A stretch of DNA of 64,000 nucleotides from Saururus chinensis (GCA_035235625.1 CP141143.1:24101092-24165091); one strand, 5' to 3'; shown: positions 1 through 12,393, numbered from the stretch's first letter. Program-made: numbers and translations. The notes: a model not told the origin generated them from the letters alone.

Positions 1-347
1 CAATACACTTTGCAAAATACATGAGAACTCTTGATATTTGAGATCAACAGTGCACACATTAGCACTAGTACTAACGTGCATTAGTGTGTACGCCATCAAT
101 CTCTTGGATAAAAGGCTCCAATACATTTTTTGAGCTGAGCTCATTGCTAGAATGAAACATTCAAAATACTTCCCAGAAAAAGAGAATGGGGCCTGTGGCA
201 GTGTGGCAGAGGAGTGTGCAGGTTCACGGACGAAGAAGGGCTGAGGGGGCAATGCTAGAATTTGAGGCAAAAACAACTTTTTAACTCTTGGTGGAATTAC
301 CCACCTGTCAGATGGAAGGCACAACAAAGTGCACTAAAACTTCTTAT
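1..347. other. Intergenic sequence, no gene seen
   Basis: I see no supported coding region here. A stretch around 57-110 with repeated GTGCATTAG/ACGTGCATTAG words loosely resembles a stretch near 12410-12490, so it may be an old dispersed repeat, but no ends can be drawn. Confidence 0.4.
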
Positions 348-355
348 GTTGCAAT

Positions 356-1127
356 CATAGAAGGCCGTATTGATACGCATGAGAGTATCGATGATCATGA
401 ATACGGGTACGCGCCGATGATACGCTTGGTACGGGCCGAAACGGGCATAAACCCTTTTATAAATATAAAAAAATATTATAACTAATAATATATTATTATA
501 ATACTTCTTTTATAGCATAATAAGACCATATAATACCATATCAACCGATATGTATATTCTAAAATTAGTTCATTTAGAACCATATACTATTACGCTCTCT
601 GTCCCATATTAATATTAGTCATTCTTTCTCATATTAAATACTTTAAACTTAGTTTATTTTAAAAATAAATAATATACTTAATACAAGTCTAAATTACATG
701 TTTAAATAAATATATATTTGTGGAACACTATATGTGAAAAAACAATTATATAAATTGCATAAACCTACCTAGATTGATCTCATATAACTTTAAAAATATT
801 ATTTTTAATATAATAAAAACTTAAATTTTTAAAAAAGTTGGGTTTGAATTGTGTTTTTGTTTTTAATGAAAATTTTTTAAAAAAATTTAAAAAAATTTTT
901 TGTTCAAAAATTTTTAAAATTTTTTTAATTAAAAAATAATTTTTTAAATAAAATAATTAATTTTTAAATAGTATATCGATATATATCGGCCGTATCAATA
1001 CGATACGGCCGATACGCATCAGTAATACGTGTAGGGGGCGTATCACCCCCCATACCATATCGGTCTCGACCGATACGAGTACGTATCGGCCGATACGCAC
1101 CCGTATCGGCCGATATAGCCTTCCATG
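356..1127. mobile_element. Non-autonomous hAT element (772 bp)
   Basis: The element begins CATAGAAGGC and ends GCCTTCCATG, so the ends form imperfect terminal inverted repeats. It is flanked by the perfect 8-bp target duplication GTTGCAAT (348-355 and 1128-1135), the length hAT transposases make. Both subterminal regions are full of GATACG/CGTATC words and the palindrome GTATCGGCCGATAC. The ends match those of the 5.47-kb hAT at 29346-34816, so this is a deletion derivative mobilised in trans. Its AT-rich middle holds a Stowaway-like stretch (around 595-640) that is also present in the relative at 10150-10804. It encodes nothing. Confidence 0.88.
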
Positions 1128-1135
1128 GTTGCAAT

Positions 1136-2990
1136 GCTTTCATAGATGAAACTCTCCAATAAAAAAACTTCATTCTCTTTTCAATAAGAATTTTTATGAA
1201 AGCATTTTAGTTGCTTCTCTTCTACAAGTTCAGTAATAAGTTAAATAACTGCTTAAAACAAATATGCCTGAGTTTCCAAAATTCATATCTTCAACCAACA
1301 AATTCGCAAAGAAAGCAACAGATAAATTTGTTTCTACTTAGAACGAACATGAAGGAATGGATCACTTTTAGAAAAAGAGGAATCCTTTAGTCTAAGAGTA
1401 TAACCTTTGGAATCCTTTAGTATATGAGTATGGTTTTTTATTATTTTGTCTATATGAAAAAATCTAAAACTAAGTCAGTTCCTAAAATTAGATATTTGTA
1501 ATGCATGTTCAAATCTATTAACTCTGAACCGTAAGTAACCTGAGAAGAAAAAAGCGACAACTAGATTTTAACTTGTTGGGTCTTTCTATTGCTATTCTAC
1601 ATCAAGGTACAACTTCTTGGAAAATTAGGTAACAAGAATATTTCTTATGTTGCCTTAGGCAAGTCGAATAATGTCTAATTGTCATTTGATAATTAATTGC
1701 TATCTTGTAACCGGATAAAAAATGACAAACCCTAGCACCAAGGACTAGGCGGCGGATACAACTGGCAAATTGGTAATGCAGACACTAGAGGAACTTTTTT
1801 CCAGGCCCATAATTTATTTCTCGCACAAGTTTGAAATATAAAAGTCACTGAACAAAAAATAGATTTGAGCAACTCCAAGTGATTTGGAGTTCAATGATAA
1901 CTTAACTGCAAAGGTTTAGGTGCTACGATGTTTTTTGTCTATTTCTCCCATGCGGAATAGTTTATTCTTACCAAATAACATTTGTTTAAGTAAAGCAACA
2001 TCATTCGTGCTAAGAAGACAGTGTATAGTGAAGTTCTCTAATTTCTTGTTGGTAGATTTGTTAAAATGGTACGATTTTAAGATCATCCAAAATCATATCA
2101 TCACCTTACATATACTAGCCGTCATACGTCGTAAGTGATAAGTTAGACAGGAAACATAAATATGAAAACATATCTTATCTGATGCCAATCTTAATTTTTT
2201 ATGGCACAGAGTTATAAATTGGAAAAAAGACTTAACAATCGCATTCGAATGAATAGTGGAATTTATCACTTGAACCTCTGATGAAAATAGAACAATTATT
2301 GGCATTCTCCAGCACTCTTGTGCTAGTGGAGATATTTGTGTGACGGTCAAGTAAATCAATTCTTGGGTGGTTGAGTTGAAATGAAGTGGTTCCCTTAATT
2401 ATAAACTTTTACATAATTATGAAGTCAATTAAGTGATGCCGATTATTTTGTCACATCCCCACCAGTTCCACTCACCCAAATCCCCCCACATCCACCAACC
2501 GTTTTGAACCAGCCAAGCTAGCTACACCAACTCGTCTTCTATTATTTCTTATGTTTTATTAGAAATTCATCGCTCTTACATATTTCCTGATTTTGGTCTA
2601 ATAAAGATTTCTCTTTTCTTTAGGAAAAAGGAACACAATTGGGCTTTCATGGTCTCTGCGAGAAAATGACAGCTTTCAAGAAATCTAAGTACCTTTAATG
2701 GACGTTGGTAGAGCATTAAAAATTTTCTGGCAGTGTAAGCACCAAAAAGCCCAGTTAATTTTAATTATGAAGTACAAATCCCGACAAGAGAAAGTAATAC
2801 TTCATAATCGATAAACGGAAGTTTTGAGGCAAAGAACAATCGAGATTGCCCTTCTGACGCAGACCTGTTTCCATGTTATCATTAATCAATTAATTTAGGA
2901 CAAATAATTATCACATTGGATGATTATAGCTTTGATTCGAAAGACCATCGGAATTTCCCAAAATACAATATACAAAATTTTCAAACAAGA
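1136..2990. other. Intergenic DNA between hAT derivative and histone-fold gene
   Basis: This AT-rich stretch has only short, low-complexity open frames with no family resemblance. The right part is the 3' flank of the minus-strand histone-fold gene. I see no RNA gene or mobile element with definable ends. Confidence 0.5.
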
Positions 2991-3009
2991 AAAAATCGTC
3001 CTGCACCTC

Positions 3010-3450
3010 CTATTCCTGAACATCATTTGCTGGCTTGCAGAAGAAATCGTCGATCCGGCGTGTGCCTGCGGGAGGAGGCGGCGGTGGCTCATGAGAAGCA
3101 GCAGCAGACTTCGACTGCGCGGTAGAGGGCTGAGGGAGGCAGTCCAAGAGGAAGTCGCGGGTCGGGGGGTGCCGCTTGACAGCAGCACGGAGGTGTTCGA
3201 GATTGACTGTTTTGCGCTTCTTCTCGGTGGTGACGTCAGCGGACTTGTCGGCGAGGAAGCGGAGGAAGAGCTGGGAGGAGATCCTGATGAGGAGGAGGGC
3301 CTCCGAGTTCACTTTCTTCACGTCCTTGTCCATCTTCACGATCTTCTTCACCTTCGACACAGGAAACTCCGTGTAGGTGGCGGACTCGTCTGCCTCCGCC
3401 GCCGTGGCTTCCATCTCCATCGGCGGCGACCTCCGCTCTTCTTCCGCCAT
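3010..3450 (-). CDS. NF-YC13/DPB3-like histone-fold protein
   Basis: A complete 146-residue intronless frame. Residues about 28-98 form a histone fold of the NF-YC/H2A-like type: FPVSKVKKIVKMDKDVKKVN, then a long alpha-2 helix with SSQLFLRFLADKSAD, then KKRKTVNLEHLRAAVKRH. This variant (KxDxDVxKVN start, RKTVNLEHL) fits the plant NF-YC13/DNA polymerase epsilon subunit C (DPB3/POLE4) branch better than classical CCAAT-binding NF-YC. Such proteins pair with an NF-YB/DPB4-like partner in the nucleus and take part in polymerase epsilon or chromatin assembly. The tail is proline-rich and ends in TRRIDDFF, a PCNA-box-like motif, about nine residues before the C-terminus. The start at 3450 is the first ATG and precedes an acidic lead typical of the family. 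It has no close coding neighbour and its GC content is far above its surroundings. The main uncertainty is whether it serves polymerase epsilon or transcription. Confidence 0.88.
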   Translation of the reverse strand: MAEEERRSPPMEMEATAAEADESATYTEFPVSKVKKIVKMDKDVKKVNSEALLLIRISSQLFLRFLADKSADVTTEKKRKTVNLEHLRAAVKRHPPTRDFLLDCLPQPSTAQSKSAAASHEPPPPPPAGTRRIDDFFCKPANDVQE

Positions 3451-3652
3451 GAGAGGGGCTGTTGGATGGACTTTGTCTTCTGGACTCGACTTATGTTGGG
3501 CTTACTGAGCCGTTTTAGTCTTTTCACGTGTGATGCTCCCGCCATGACCAAAGCGTTTCCCGCCAGAATTCTGTAAAAGCTGGCAAATTTTATACGATAC
3601 CAAACTACCGTGTATTATAGACCATTTAAAATACGACGTTTTGGGTCACATT

Positions 3653-4065
3653 TAGGGCTGCGTTGAAAACTTGGACTGGACCGATTTGGATAAAACCGAC
3701 TTGAAATTAACTTGAGTTAGGTCTGGTCTAAAAAAAATACCCCAGTAAATCTCGAGTGGGTTGAGTCTAACATGTCAAAAATTAAAAAATTGACCCAACT
3801 TAACCTAAGTTCTTAAATAATTTATAAAATTATATTTAATCTGAGTTATATAAATTTTTATAATATTTTATAAATGTAACCAACTCAATATAGTGTCAAA
3901 TTGGTTTCAATTATTGAAACCAACCTGACCTAAAATAAAATCTTGGTTCTTATTTTAGATTTTGGGTTTTTTTGTCCTTATTTCAATCGAGTCGGGTCTA
4001 AGAATTTTAGTTCTTATCTCAGGTCTTACAAAACCCAACCTAACCTGATTCGAGATGCAGCCCTA
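3653..4065. mobile_element. hAT-like MITE (413 bp)
   Basis: The ends are complementary: TAGGGCTGCG at the left and GATGCAGCCCTA at the right. They are flanked by imperfect 8-bp repeats, GTCACATT (3645-3652) and GTCATACT (4066-4073), which match at 6 of 8 positions. The interior is AT-rich with repeated GGGTTGAGTC/AACCCAACC words. It has no coding capacity. The size, TAGGG start and 8-bp duplication indicate a hAT superfamily MITE, unrelated in sequence to the GATACG family elsewhere in the window. Confidence 0.7.
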
Positions 4066-4724
4066 GTCATACTCCACCTATTTTTAAAAAAAAATACTAT
4101 TTTTTTAATTAAAAAAAATATTATGTTTAACTATTGGTGACCATTGATATGTTGATGGAACTACCAAGGAAATCGAAACTGCATTATCAGCAAGCATTGA
4201 TAGGGAACATTATCAGCAAGCATCGATAGGGTTGTCCATAATAACTATATGCATATAGTTGTCACATAATACGAAATGGTTAAGAAGGTTTGAACTTCAA
4301 GAGTAACTATCTAAGTATTTAAGGGAGTAGAAACCATCTCTAAGTGAGAAAAAAAATCCACAAAGAGGCCAATCACCACTGAGAGAACATCTGAAGGGCA
4401 TTCAGGAAGAGCATTCACTATGTAGAGAAGGAAGATTGCGCTTTGAGGTCAAATTATTTTAAAAACTTGAAATCTTAAATAAAATGCTTTCTTTCTAATA
4501 TTCTTCAAGTTTTTATGATCGTTGAACTTGTAATTTTTTTTTAATTAAGGTAATCCTAGTGATTGTCGTAGTCTTCGTGGAGTACTCGGGATTTTGATGT
4601 TTTTAGTTAGAATTTTGGTTCAAATACCTTAATTTTTTACTATAGAAAGAATTTTGTTGGATTCTTCTAATAAATACATGTTTGAAATTGGATTTCAAGT
4701 ACTTGGACTTAATTTTCCGATTGT

Positions 4725-5545
4725 TGGTAAGATCACGATGTGTTGGTAAACACATCGGTGAGAGGAAGAGGATAAATAGTACTCTGCACGCATGCAATGG
4801 TGTGCACGATGCACGATATTTTGATCATCAGCAGTGGAGTCGACTCATCAATAGACGTTAATGAATAAGGCAAATTGATAGTCATCCCACCCTCGGTAGG
4901 GTTTGATGTGTTGGTAAGCTCATCGATAGTAATCAATGATGTAGCCGATTTGTCAGAAGTTTGTCAATAGCACCTTTAGTCTACTATCAGTGGGGTTCAA
5001 CATGTTGATGAACCCACAATGGTCATCGGCGACGTAGCCGATCTATCGTAAGGTTGCCTATAGTTAAACAAGATTTTGGTTTTTTAATAAATGTTATAGC
5101 AATGATTAAGCTATGATCATTATGAATGTAAATGCATGATTTAAGGCATTTGATAATGTGATTTAACTGTTGACTATGCACTAGTAAATAAAGGTTGATG
5201 AACCCTAAGATATGTGTATGAGACCACTTGATGTGATGAATAAGTACCTAAAACAATGCAATAGGCACCTAAGGTCAAGAGTTTCTTAGTGTCTTAGCTT
5301 CTCAAGTAAGTCATTAGCTATGTAAACGGAAACAGTTTGGTATAAAATAAGACCAAACTTTTCCAATAAGGATAAGAATTATGTAGAACCACACCCTAGC
5401 CTAAGGTTATGTTCGAATGAATTAGAGCATTAAGAGATGACTGGGCATGCGTAGCATAATATAGGAGGTTTTGATGATCATGAAAGTCATAATCTCAATA
5501 CTAGGGTCCATGAGCCTTTTTTTCATAACATGGATGGGGTGAGGT
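4725..5545 (+). repeat. Left arm of a giant inverted repeat (LTR-like fossil)
   Basis: This stretch matches, in reverse complement, 6230-7180. The shared course includes degenerate ~100-bp subrepeats (TTGATGAACTCATCGATGG-like units), then a long colinear stretch with ATGTGTATGAGACC, GTTAGCTA(T/C)GTAAA, TTCGAA(T/C)(G/A)A(A/C)T and ACTAGGGTCCATGAG. By eye the arms are well diverged (roughly 70-75 % identical). The outer end of the partner arm looks like a Gypsy LTR start, so this is most likely an old LTR fragment. Confidence 0.6.
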
Positions 5546-5559
5546 AGGTCTTCGATGCC

Positions 5560-6030
5560 ACACCCATAATTTCCACATACAATTTTTTTTGTGAAATTTA
5601 TATTTTTTATTTTCTTTAAAAGAAAATAACACAAATCTCCATTATTCTTCCTTCTTAAATACAACAGTAAAATATATGAAGTAAATCATTGAAATATTAG
5701 AAGATTAAGGGTACGAAGATCATCAACCTTCACAATCTTTTGGTATGATATTAACAACTTTAATGAAAATCTACATAAATAATACCTTAAAATATTCACA
5801 TGACCCACAATTTAATCATTATATATTAATAATATATAAACAAGTGAAAGTTATGGCACACTCACGTGCCTAGTCAAACCTAGATGAGTAAAGTCCGTAA
5901 GAACAAGGTAGAATTTAACTACAACTACAACTTTCCCATTACCTTCTAATTGCGACCCAAACACCTACACTACAACGGATGTTGAGTATACAAGAATACT
6001 TAGTAGGATAACAATCTTAAACAAACATAA
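5560..6030 (+). repeat. Second inverted-repeat segment, partner at 8030-8395
   Basis: Words such as CGTGCCTAGTCAAACCTA, ATATTCACAT and GATGTTGAGTATACAAGAAT recur in reverse complement at 8030-8395. The order of this segment relative to the larger arm differs on the two sides (arm then segment here; segment then arm when the other side is read in reverse). The two halves are therefore not a simple foldback. They may be two opposed LTR-element fossils. Confidence 0.5.
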
Positions 6031-6229
6031 AAATTTGATCAATATGTTAGGAATCCTTGTTAGAAACCAGACGATTTATCATAATTGAAAGAGTACATAC
6101 CTTTCATGTCAAATATTCTATTCATGAGCACAACCTTTCACAAAAGTTCTCCAGACACTATGACCTCATTTAGGAGCTCAATTTTACTAGATATTAGGAC
6201 ATCACATTAGAACCTCAGTTATTCTAAAG

Positions 6230-7245
6230 TATGCTTCACCCTATCCATGCAACAAAGTAAAGGCTGACTAGGACTCATGGACCCTAGTGTTGGGATTCCA
6301 ACTTCCATGATCATCGAAACCTCTTGTATTGCATTGCACAGGTCTAGTCTTCTTTTAATGCTCTAGTCTGTTCGAACATGACTCCCGGGTCAAGGAAGCG
6401 GTTCTATATAACTCTCGTCCTTAGAGAGCTTCAAGACCTTGATCCTATTCTACACCAAACCCTTTCTATTTACGTAGCTAACAACTCACTTTTGGAGCCA
6501 ATGCACTAAGGGTTCCTGTAACCTTGTGTCTCGTATGCATAGTCTTTGGGCACCTATATATCATAGTCAAGAGTCTCATACACATGTATTAGGGTTTACT
6601 AGCCCCTAAGTAATATATGCATAATTTATCATTTATACACATCACATAAATGCCTCAAAACTATGTCAATCATATTTACTATAACATATTTTAGCTATAA
6701 TCACAATAAAATCCACAAATCGAATGTTCCATTAGCAACCTCATTGATGTGTCGGTTACCCCACCGATAACCATAAATGGGCCCATTGCCACATTGGCCC
6801 CTGCCGATAGTGGTTAGGAGGTTCCATTGGTTACCTCATAGGTAGGTCGGTTTCTTCTTTGATAATCATCGATGAGTTCTTCAACACATCGAACCTTACG
6901 GACAAAGATGTCATATTCTATCGGTGACCTCATATACGGAATGGCAACCTCACTGATGACCATCAGTTAGTTCACCAGCACGTTGAACCTTACTGACAGG
7001 GATGCCATACTCTATCGGTGACTTCATAAATGGTTGACAACCTCACCGATGACTATCAATGAGTTCAGCAATACATCAAACCTTATGATAGTAGAATGAC
7101 ACTATTCTTCCATTCTCATCAACGTCTCATCAATGCGTTGTTATAGCGGCAAGACCATTGACATGTTGATGGTCACCGGTGACTTAAAAATATAAACTTA
7201 AGAAAATAAAATATAATTTTTTTTCAAAAAATATGGGGTATTACA
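6230..7245 (-). repeat. Right arm of giant inverted repeat; probable Gypsy-type LTR fragment
   Basis: Read on the minus strand it begins TGTAATACCCC at 7245, a start common to plant Gypsy LTRs. It continues into several diverged ~100-bp units carrying GGTTCGATGTGTTG, CTCATCGATG and GAGGTCACCGATAG, then the colinear stretch shared with 4725-5545. No reading frame of length is present. I treat it as a fossil; its missing partner parts and target duplication could not be identified. Confidence 0.5.
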
Positions 7246-7634
7246 TTAGAAGCATTGAGGTCATATCATGATGACTCTGAATATAGTGGAGTAGGGCTCT
7301 TAGATGAGGTTATCATGCCTAAAGAACTTTGAAATGAGATTACTCTATGGAAAATGATTACTTGCTGAAATAAGGTTTATTTGGTTTGTGGTTTATGTTG
7401 ATTTCCTTAGGGTTTGTTTAAGTCGGTAGGAAGTGGGGGAGAGTAAATGAATTTTTTTAAATCCCCGAGTTTCCACTATTTTGTACAACAAGGAAAGAGA
7501 AACTAAAGTGGAAACTAGGAGAAAATTGGTGAAAAAGTGGCCTAAAAATTGTTCACTCCTTAACCCATGGATTTTGGGAGAAAATCTACATATAAAAAAC
7601 TTATGCCTAATATTCCTAATGTCGACCATGTAGC

Positions 7635-7865
7635 TACCACCAACACTGCCACTATTGCCACTGCTACTGTCGTTTCTACCACCACTGCCACCGCCGCTAC
7701 CATCAACACCACTGCCGCCTCCATCAATGCCACTGCCGCCACCACCATGGCCACCACCAACACCTTTACAACCACTACTACCATCGTCGCAACTTCCACC
7801 TATGCTACCACTACCACCCAGACTACCATGGTTAACTCTACTACTACAACCAACATTGGTGGATT
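7635..7865. repeat. Degenerate (ACC/GCC)n trinucleotide repeat
   Basis: About 230 bp of CCACCA/ACTGCC/ACCAAC triplets. It opens long frames on both strands, Thr/Ala-rich on plus and Gly/Ser-rich on minus. Because all frames stay open through triplet purity alone, I do not call a gene. The block lies between the two halves of the inverted repeat described above. Confidence 0.75.
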
Positions 7866-8029
7866 GAAGCTTCAATTTTCTATAGCAACACTCCAAACAT
7901 TGGAAATTTTTTAGCAAATACCTATTTTCTCCTTTACCCGAATTCACTTTCTTTTTCCTTTTCACCCGGTTTCCACCAATCCAAATAGATCCTTTAGGTT
8001 TTATCAACACGAAATTCTTTGTATGCTGT

Positions 8030-8395
8030 TTAAAATTTTGGTTTTTGTTTAGATTGTTATCTCACTAAATATTCTTATATACTCAACATCTTTTGTGGTG
8101 CAGGTTTTTAGGTAAAGAAAAGAAATAATGGGAAAGCTGTAGATATAACATGACTCTTCCTCCAGCCCGTTGAGACATTTTTTTTAGGTTTGACTAGGCA
8201 CGAGAGAGTGTTATTTTAATTTTATTAGCTTTGATATAGTCAACAAATAATTATGTAATTTATGGAGTACTATGTGAATATTTTAATCTATTTTTATATT
8301 TATGTTAAAAATATTACAAGAATAAATTTGTGAAATATGATGGATTCTCAGGCACCTAATTTTCTTATTTCAATGTTTTGGTTAAATGATTTAGA
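8030..8395 (-). repeat. Reverse-complement partner of 5560-6030
   Basis: On the minus strand this stretch reads CGTGCCTAGTCAAACCTA, then GATGTTGAGTATATAAGAAT and AGATAACAATCT, in the same order as 5560-6030. Length differences show small indels. It is separated from the larger right arm by the triplet repeat block. Confidence 0.5.
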
Positions 8396-8929
8396 TTTTC
8401 AAATTGTTTCTTATAAACAAGCATTTTGTTTTCCATAAATAGTGTTTTTAAAATTGGAGGCATGACAATTTGACCCATGTTTTGTACCATTAATCTTTAT
8501 TTTATTCCTATTTGATCTATTCTAATCCTTGAAAAGTCGAAGATAATAGAAACTTAATCATTATTTTTTACATTATGTTAATTTTAATTTTATAATATTA
8601 TATTTGCACTCTCGAACTCGAATTCTCACATTCTTAGTTTCGTTAGAAAGCTCTCGACAAGCTTTATCAAATAAGAACTTACATGGTTATGTTTGCTTGG
8701 TATTTTTTGTTAGCCACATATATAACACATTTCTCAATATCCCTTAGTGCATTGTTCAATACCGTAAGAAAGTCACAACATAAGTTAATCTCAAATTGCA
8801 TATTCACTAAGGCTGCATGAGAAAATTTTGTGAAGTATAATGAGGAAATTGAGATGGTTAAAATGTCTAGGTTACATGTGCTTACCCTTAAGTTCAACAA
8901 CATAATATGAATGAATATGTTTTGAATAT

Positions 8930-9790
8930 TATGTTAAGTTATCAAATATAGTTAACACTTGTGATTAATTAGTGGATCTCATTCCTGATTGCCTAGTTGT
9001 AAGAAAATAGTCAAGTTCCTTATCCTCCAAATTTAAAATTAAAGCGGTAGCAATTAATGAATTTAAAAAGATAGATACCTTTGACATAGAAGAGTTGCTT
9101 GAGAATCTTAGAACTTTTGAGATGTAAGAAGAATCTTATGAAAATAAGGAAAATTATTTTAAAAATCCAAGGAAAAATAAACTACCCTTAAAGCATCTAA
9201 GAAAACTTTCAAAAAGAATAAAGTTTGAACATCTTAGGAGAATCTGAAGAATCTAAGTATGATGAACAATTAATGCTCTTGTTAGAAAAAAAAATTCAAG
9301 AAATTTCTAAAATATCAAAATTTTAGATTTGGGAATAAGGGTTAAAATTTAGGGAAGTAAGAGGATATAAAAGATGAGAGACAAAACAAATAAGACAATA
9401 AGAATATGAAGTGTTTTGAGTGTGGGAAGTTAAGTAAATTTACTGCTGATTGTCCTAAGAATATTTTGATAATTCTCTTGATAATAAGCCTAATAAATCA
9501 AGGGGGTTTGATAACAAGAGAAAGGGCAAAGTGCTTTAAGCAACTTACTCTAATGAGAGTTTTTTCGATGATGATAAAATGTTTAACTATACTATCTTCA
9601 ATGTAAGTGTGAAGGAAGATAGTTTTTGAGAAGAGCTTTATGAGTTCACTTCTTTTGAAGGGAACTCGTCGTCTAATTTTAATTCTGATGACTACAAAGG
9701 GTTCCTCCAACAATTTATAGCTTTGACTAGAAAAAACAAAAGCCTTGTTAGAGAGTTAAAAAGAGAGATGGTAAATTAGTTGTGTCTTCT
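8930..9790 (+). mobile_element. Decayed retrotransposon gag-like fossil
   Basis: Broken plus-strand frames include a lysine-rich stretch followed by CFECGKLSKFTADCP at about 9410-9455. This follows the layout of the UBN2-type gag of plant Copia elements, where a zinc knuckle closes the gag. A later piece (around 9690-9770) with RKNKSLVRELKRE resembles the coiled-coil that often follows. It is badly decayed, with many breaks, and no LTR, primer site or target duplication is visible. It is old. Confidence 0.5.
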
Positions 9791-10047
9791 CAAGGGGCAA
9801 ATAGGTTAGTGGTCAGAATTTATATTTTTTTAATATCATAATATTTAGGGGTTAGTCAATTAAGATTTAAAAATAAAATGCTAGTATTTTAAAATTTCTG
9901 TTTAGTCATTTAGAATTGTCTATGCCATATTTACAATCCAATGTTATTACATTAAAATTTAAAATATAATATTTTAAATACCACGTTAGTGGTTAAATAA
10001 TTGATTCTTGTATTTGAAATATAGCGTTAGTTAAAAACTTAGGATTG

Positions 10048-10093
10048 TGTCATTTTACAAGAGCACCTCTAGAGGTGGTATTGTAAAATGACA
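10048..10093. repeat. 46-nt hairpin with perfect 13-bp arms
   Basis: The arms are TGTCATTTTACAA and TTGTAAAATGACA. The loop itself contains the palindrome CACCTCTAGAGGTG, so the whole segment can fold almost completely. It lies about 55 bp left of the hAT derivative at 10150. It could be a MITE remnant or a small foldback. Confidence 0.7.
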
Positions 10094-10149
10094 GAGGCAC
10101 TGGAAAAGAGAGCCTAACACGCACTAGAAAATGGAGACTGGCACACACT

Positions 10150-10804
10150 AGAGGTCGATACCAATACGGTACAGGGGGCGATATGCCCCCCACATGTATC
10201 TTTGATATGTACCGGCCGTATCAGACATATGGTATACGACTAATACATATTAATACTCTAATATTTTAATATATATTTTTAATTTTTTATTTAATTTTTT
10301 TCTTAAAAACAAAAATATAATTCCAATTCAACCTCTTCTAATGACTATGGTTTTATTATATTAAAAATAATTTTTAAAAAATTATATGAGATCAATATAA
10401 GTGGGTCTATATAGTTTACATAATTTTTTTAAAAATATAGTGCTCCACAATTATGCATTTACTTAAACATCTACGAGTTTCTCAATAATATTCATATGAC
10501 TCATTAAATATCTTATTTGATTTGAAAATAAATTAATTTTAGAACACTTAATATGGGACGGAGGGAATAATAGTTTGTAGAGGACAGATGGAGTAAAGTG
10601 TATGGTTCTAAAATGAAATAATTTTAGAGCACTCATATCAGTTTATATGACCTTCTAAAATGAAGTATTATAATGATATATTATTAGTTATAATATTTTT
10701 TATGTATATCAAAGGGTTTACGGGTGCGTACGAAGCGTATCATTGGCGCTTACCCGTATCCATGATCGTTGATATTATCATTCGTATCGATACTGCCTTC
10801 CATG
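10150..10804. mobile_element. Non-autonomous hAT derivative, second copy
   Basis: The right end reads ACTGCCTTCCATG (ending 10804), the same terminus as the elements at 356-1127 and 29346-34816. The subterminal sequence carries GATACG/CGTATC words and GGGGGCGATATGCCCCCCAC near the left, matching GGGGGCGTATCACCCCCC in the 356-1127 copy in reverse orientation. The AT-rich core, including a Stowaway-like TATGGGACGGAGGGA stretch, is also shared with that copy. The left terminus is degenerate and I could not see a matching 8-bp target duplication, so the left boundary is approximate. Confidence 0.72.
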
Positions 10805-11345
10805 GCTTGGAGGAGGTTGCATTTTCATGCGGAGACTGGAGCTTGGCAGAGGTCGCCATCCTTGTCGGAGAAACCATTGTGGCCAGGTAACGTTTCCTCT
10901 CACCCTCCAACCGCCGCTGTCTTTCATTCTCTGTTTTGATTTTTTTCCTCCGCATACCCTATTGCCTACTCCGCTCATGACCACATCTCGTATTTTTTCA
11001 AATTATGGATTAGTCAAATTTTAAAATTGTAGATAAAAATTTTTTAGGAGTTAATTATTTTGAAATCAACAGCTAAAATCCCGGGATTCTAGTAATACAA
11101 GATTTGGGTATCCAAATATTTTAAAATTTGACAGTTCAAATCCAAGAATTTGGATTATATTCTAAAATCTCATATTTTAAATCCAGTATTTAAAATTTTG
11201 ATTGACTAACCCCCTCTAATGAGATTTTGATTTATAATTGCTACTATGCATGAATATGGGTTAATATAGAGTTTGTTTATTACTAATGATCATTGTGATT
11301 CTTAAAGTAATACATTATAATTATATCATCAAAGAGAGACATTTG

Positions 11346-11470
<125 letters not shown>

Positions 11471-12393
11471 TTACTTTATCCTATTTAATCTATATATACA
11501 TAGATAATGCATGTACATTTTTGCTAGTTTCTCTCCGGGAAAATGATATTTATCCTTCACTTTTCCTCGCTAAAGGCCTACTCATATATTTTTATTAGAT
11601 GAGAAAAAGCTCCACTTTTCCTCTTAAACATTTGGGCAAAATTGAAAGTTGTACAATGTCTATGTTTTAATTACATAAATGCCATCATTGGAAGTGGCCA
11701 TCTCTTAACCTTTCAACCCCTATCTTATACATTGAAGGTGGACATCCCCTTAGAGCATATCCAATGAGAAATGTTAAATTGAGCTCTTAGAGATGTTTAT
11801 GTGACTCAATTTGACATCTCTATTTACCTATGTGACAAAATAGAGACTCATGAACTCTAACCATAGATGTCAAATTCATTATCTTAAAGAGGTAGCTTGA
11901 TGGAAAATGGGTAAAATGAGGGTGAATATGATTAAAAAGAAAAAGGAAAAAAAAGGCCATAAATGGCACCCCAAATAGGGATGCCATTTCCCAACCTCAA
12001 TTTGGCTATGTGGGACACCATTTAGAAATGATGTCCCGCATAAGAGAGGCCCTTAGCCTTGATAAGCGGACACTCAAAGTAAGATTAAGAAGCATTTCAA
12101 GGTGAGTACACAAGTGGGTAACCACTTTGGAGCATTTGCAAATAATATTAGTGGGAGTCCTATTCTTAGTGAAGCTCAGTTGTGGGCTTGGCGTCACAGC
12201 ATATAGCTAGATGAATGATAGAAGAGTACTAATTGTATGCAATTAAGCATTTATTGGCAAACTCTAAGCAAAGCTTTGTCCTTGTGGCTCTAACTAGGAA
12301 GAATGTTTCAGCTTCTCTATGACAATGTGCTTGGATAAGGTATGCATTAGAGCTATTCATCCATGAGATTGACAGAGCATATACTAGCGAATA

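Noticed and set aside
7393-8010. Glycine-rich minus-strand protein of 205 residues
   Set aside because: It is kept open by the (ACC/GCC)n repeat; the flanks are AT-rich and other frames are open too. No signal peptide or recognised family.
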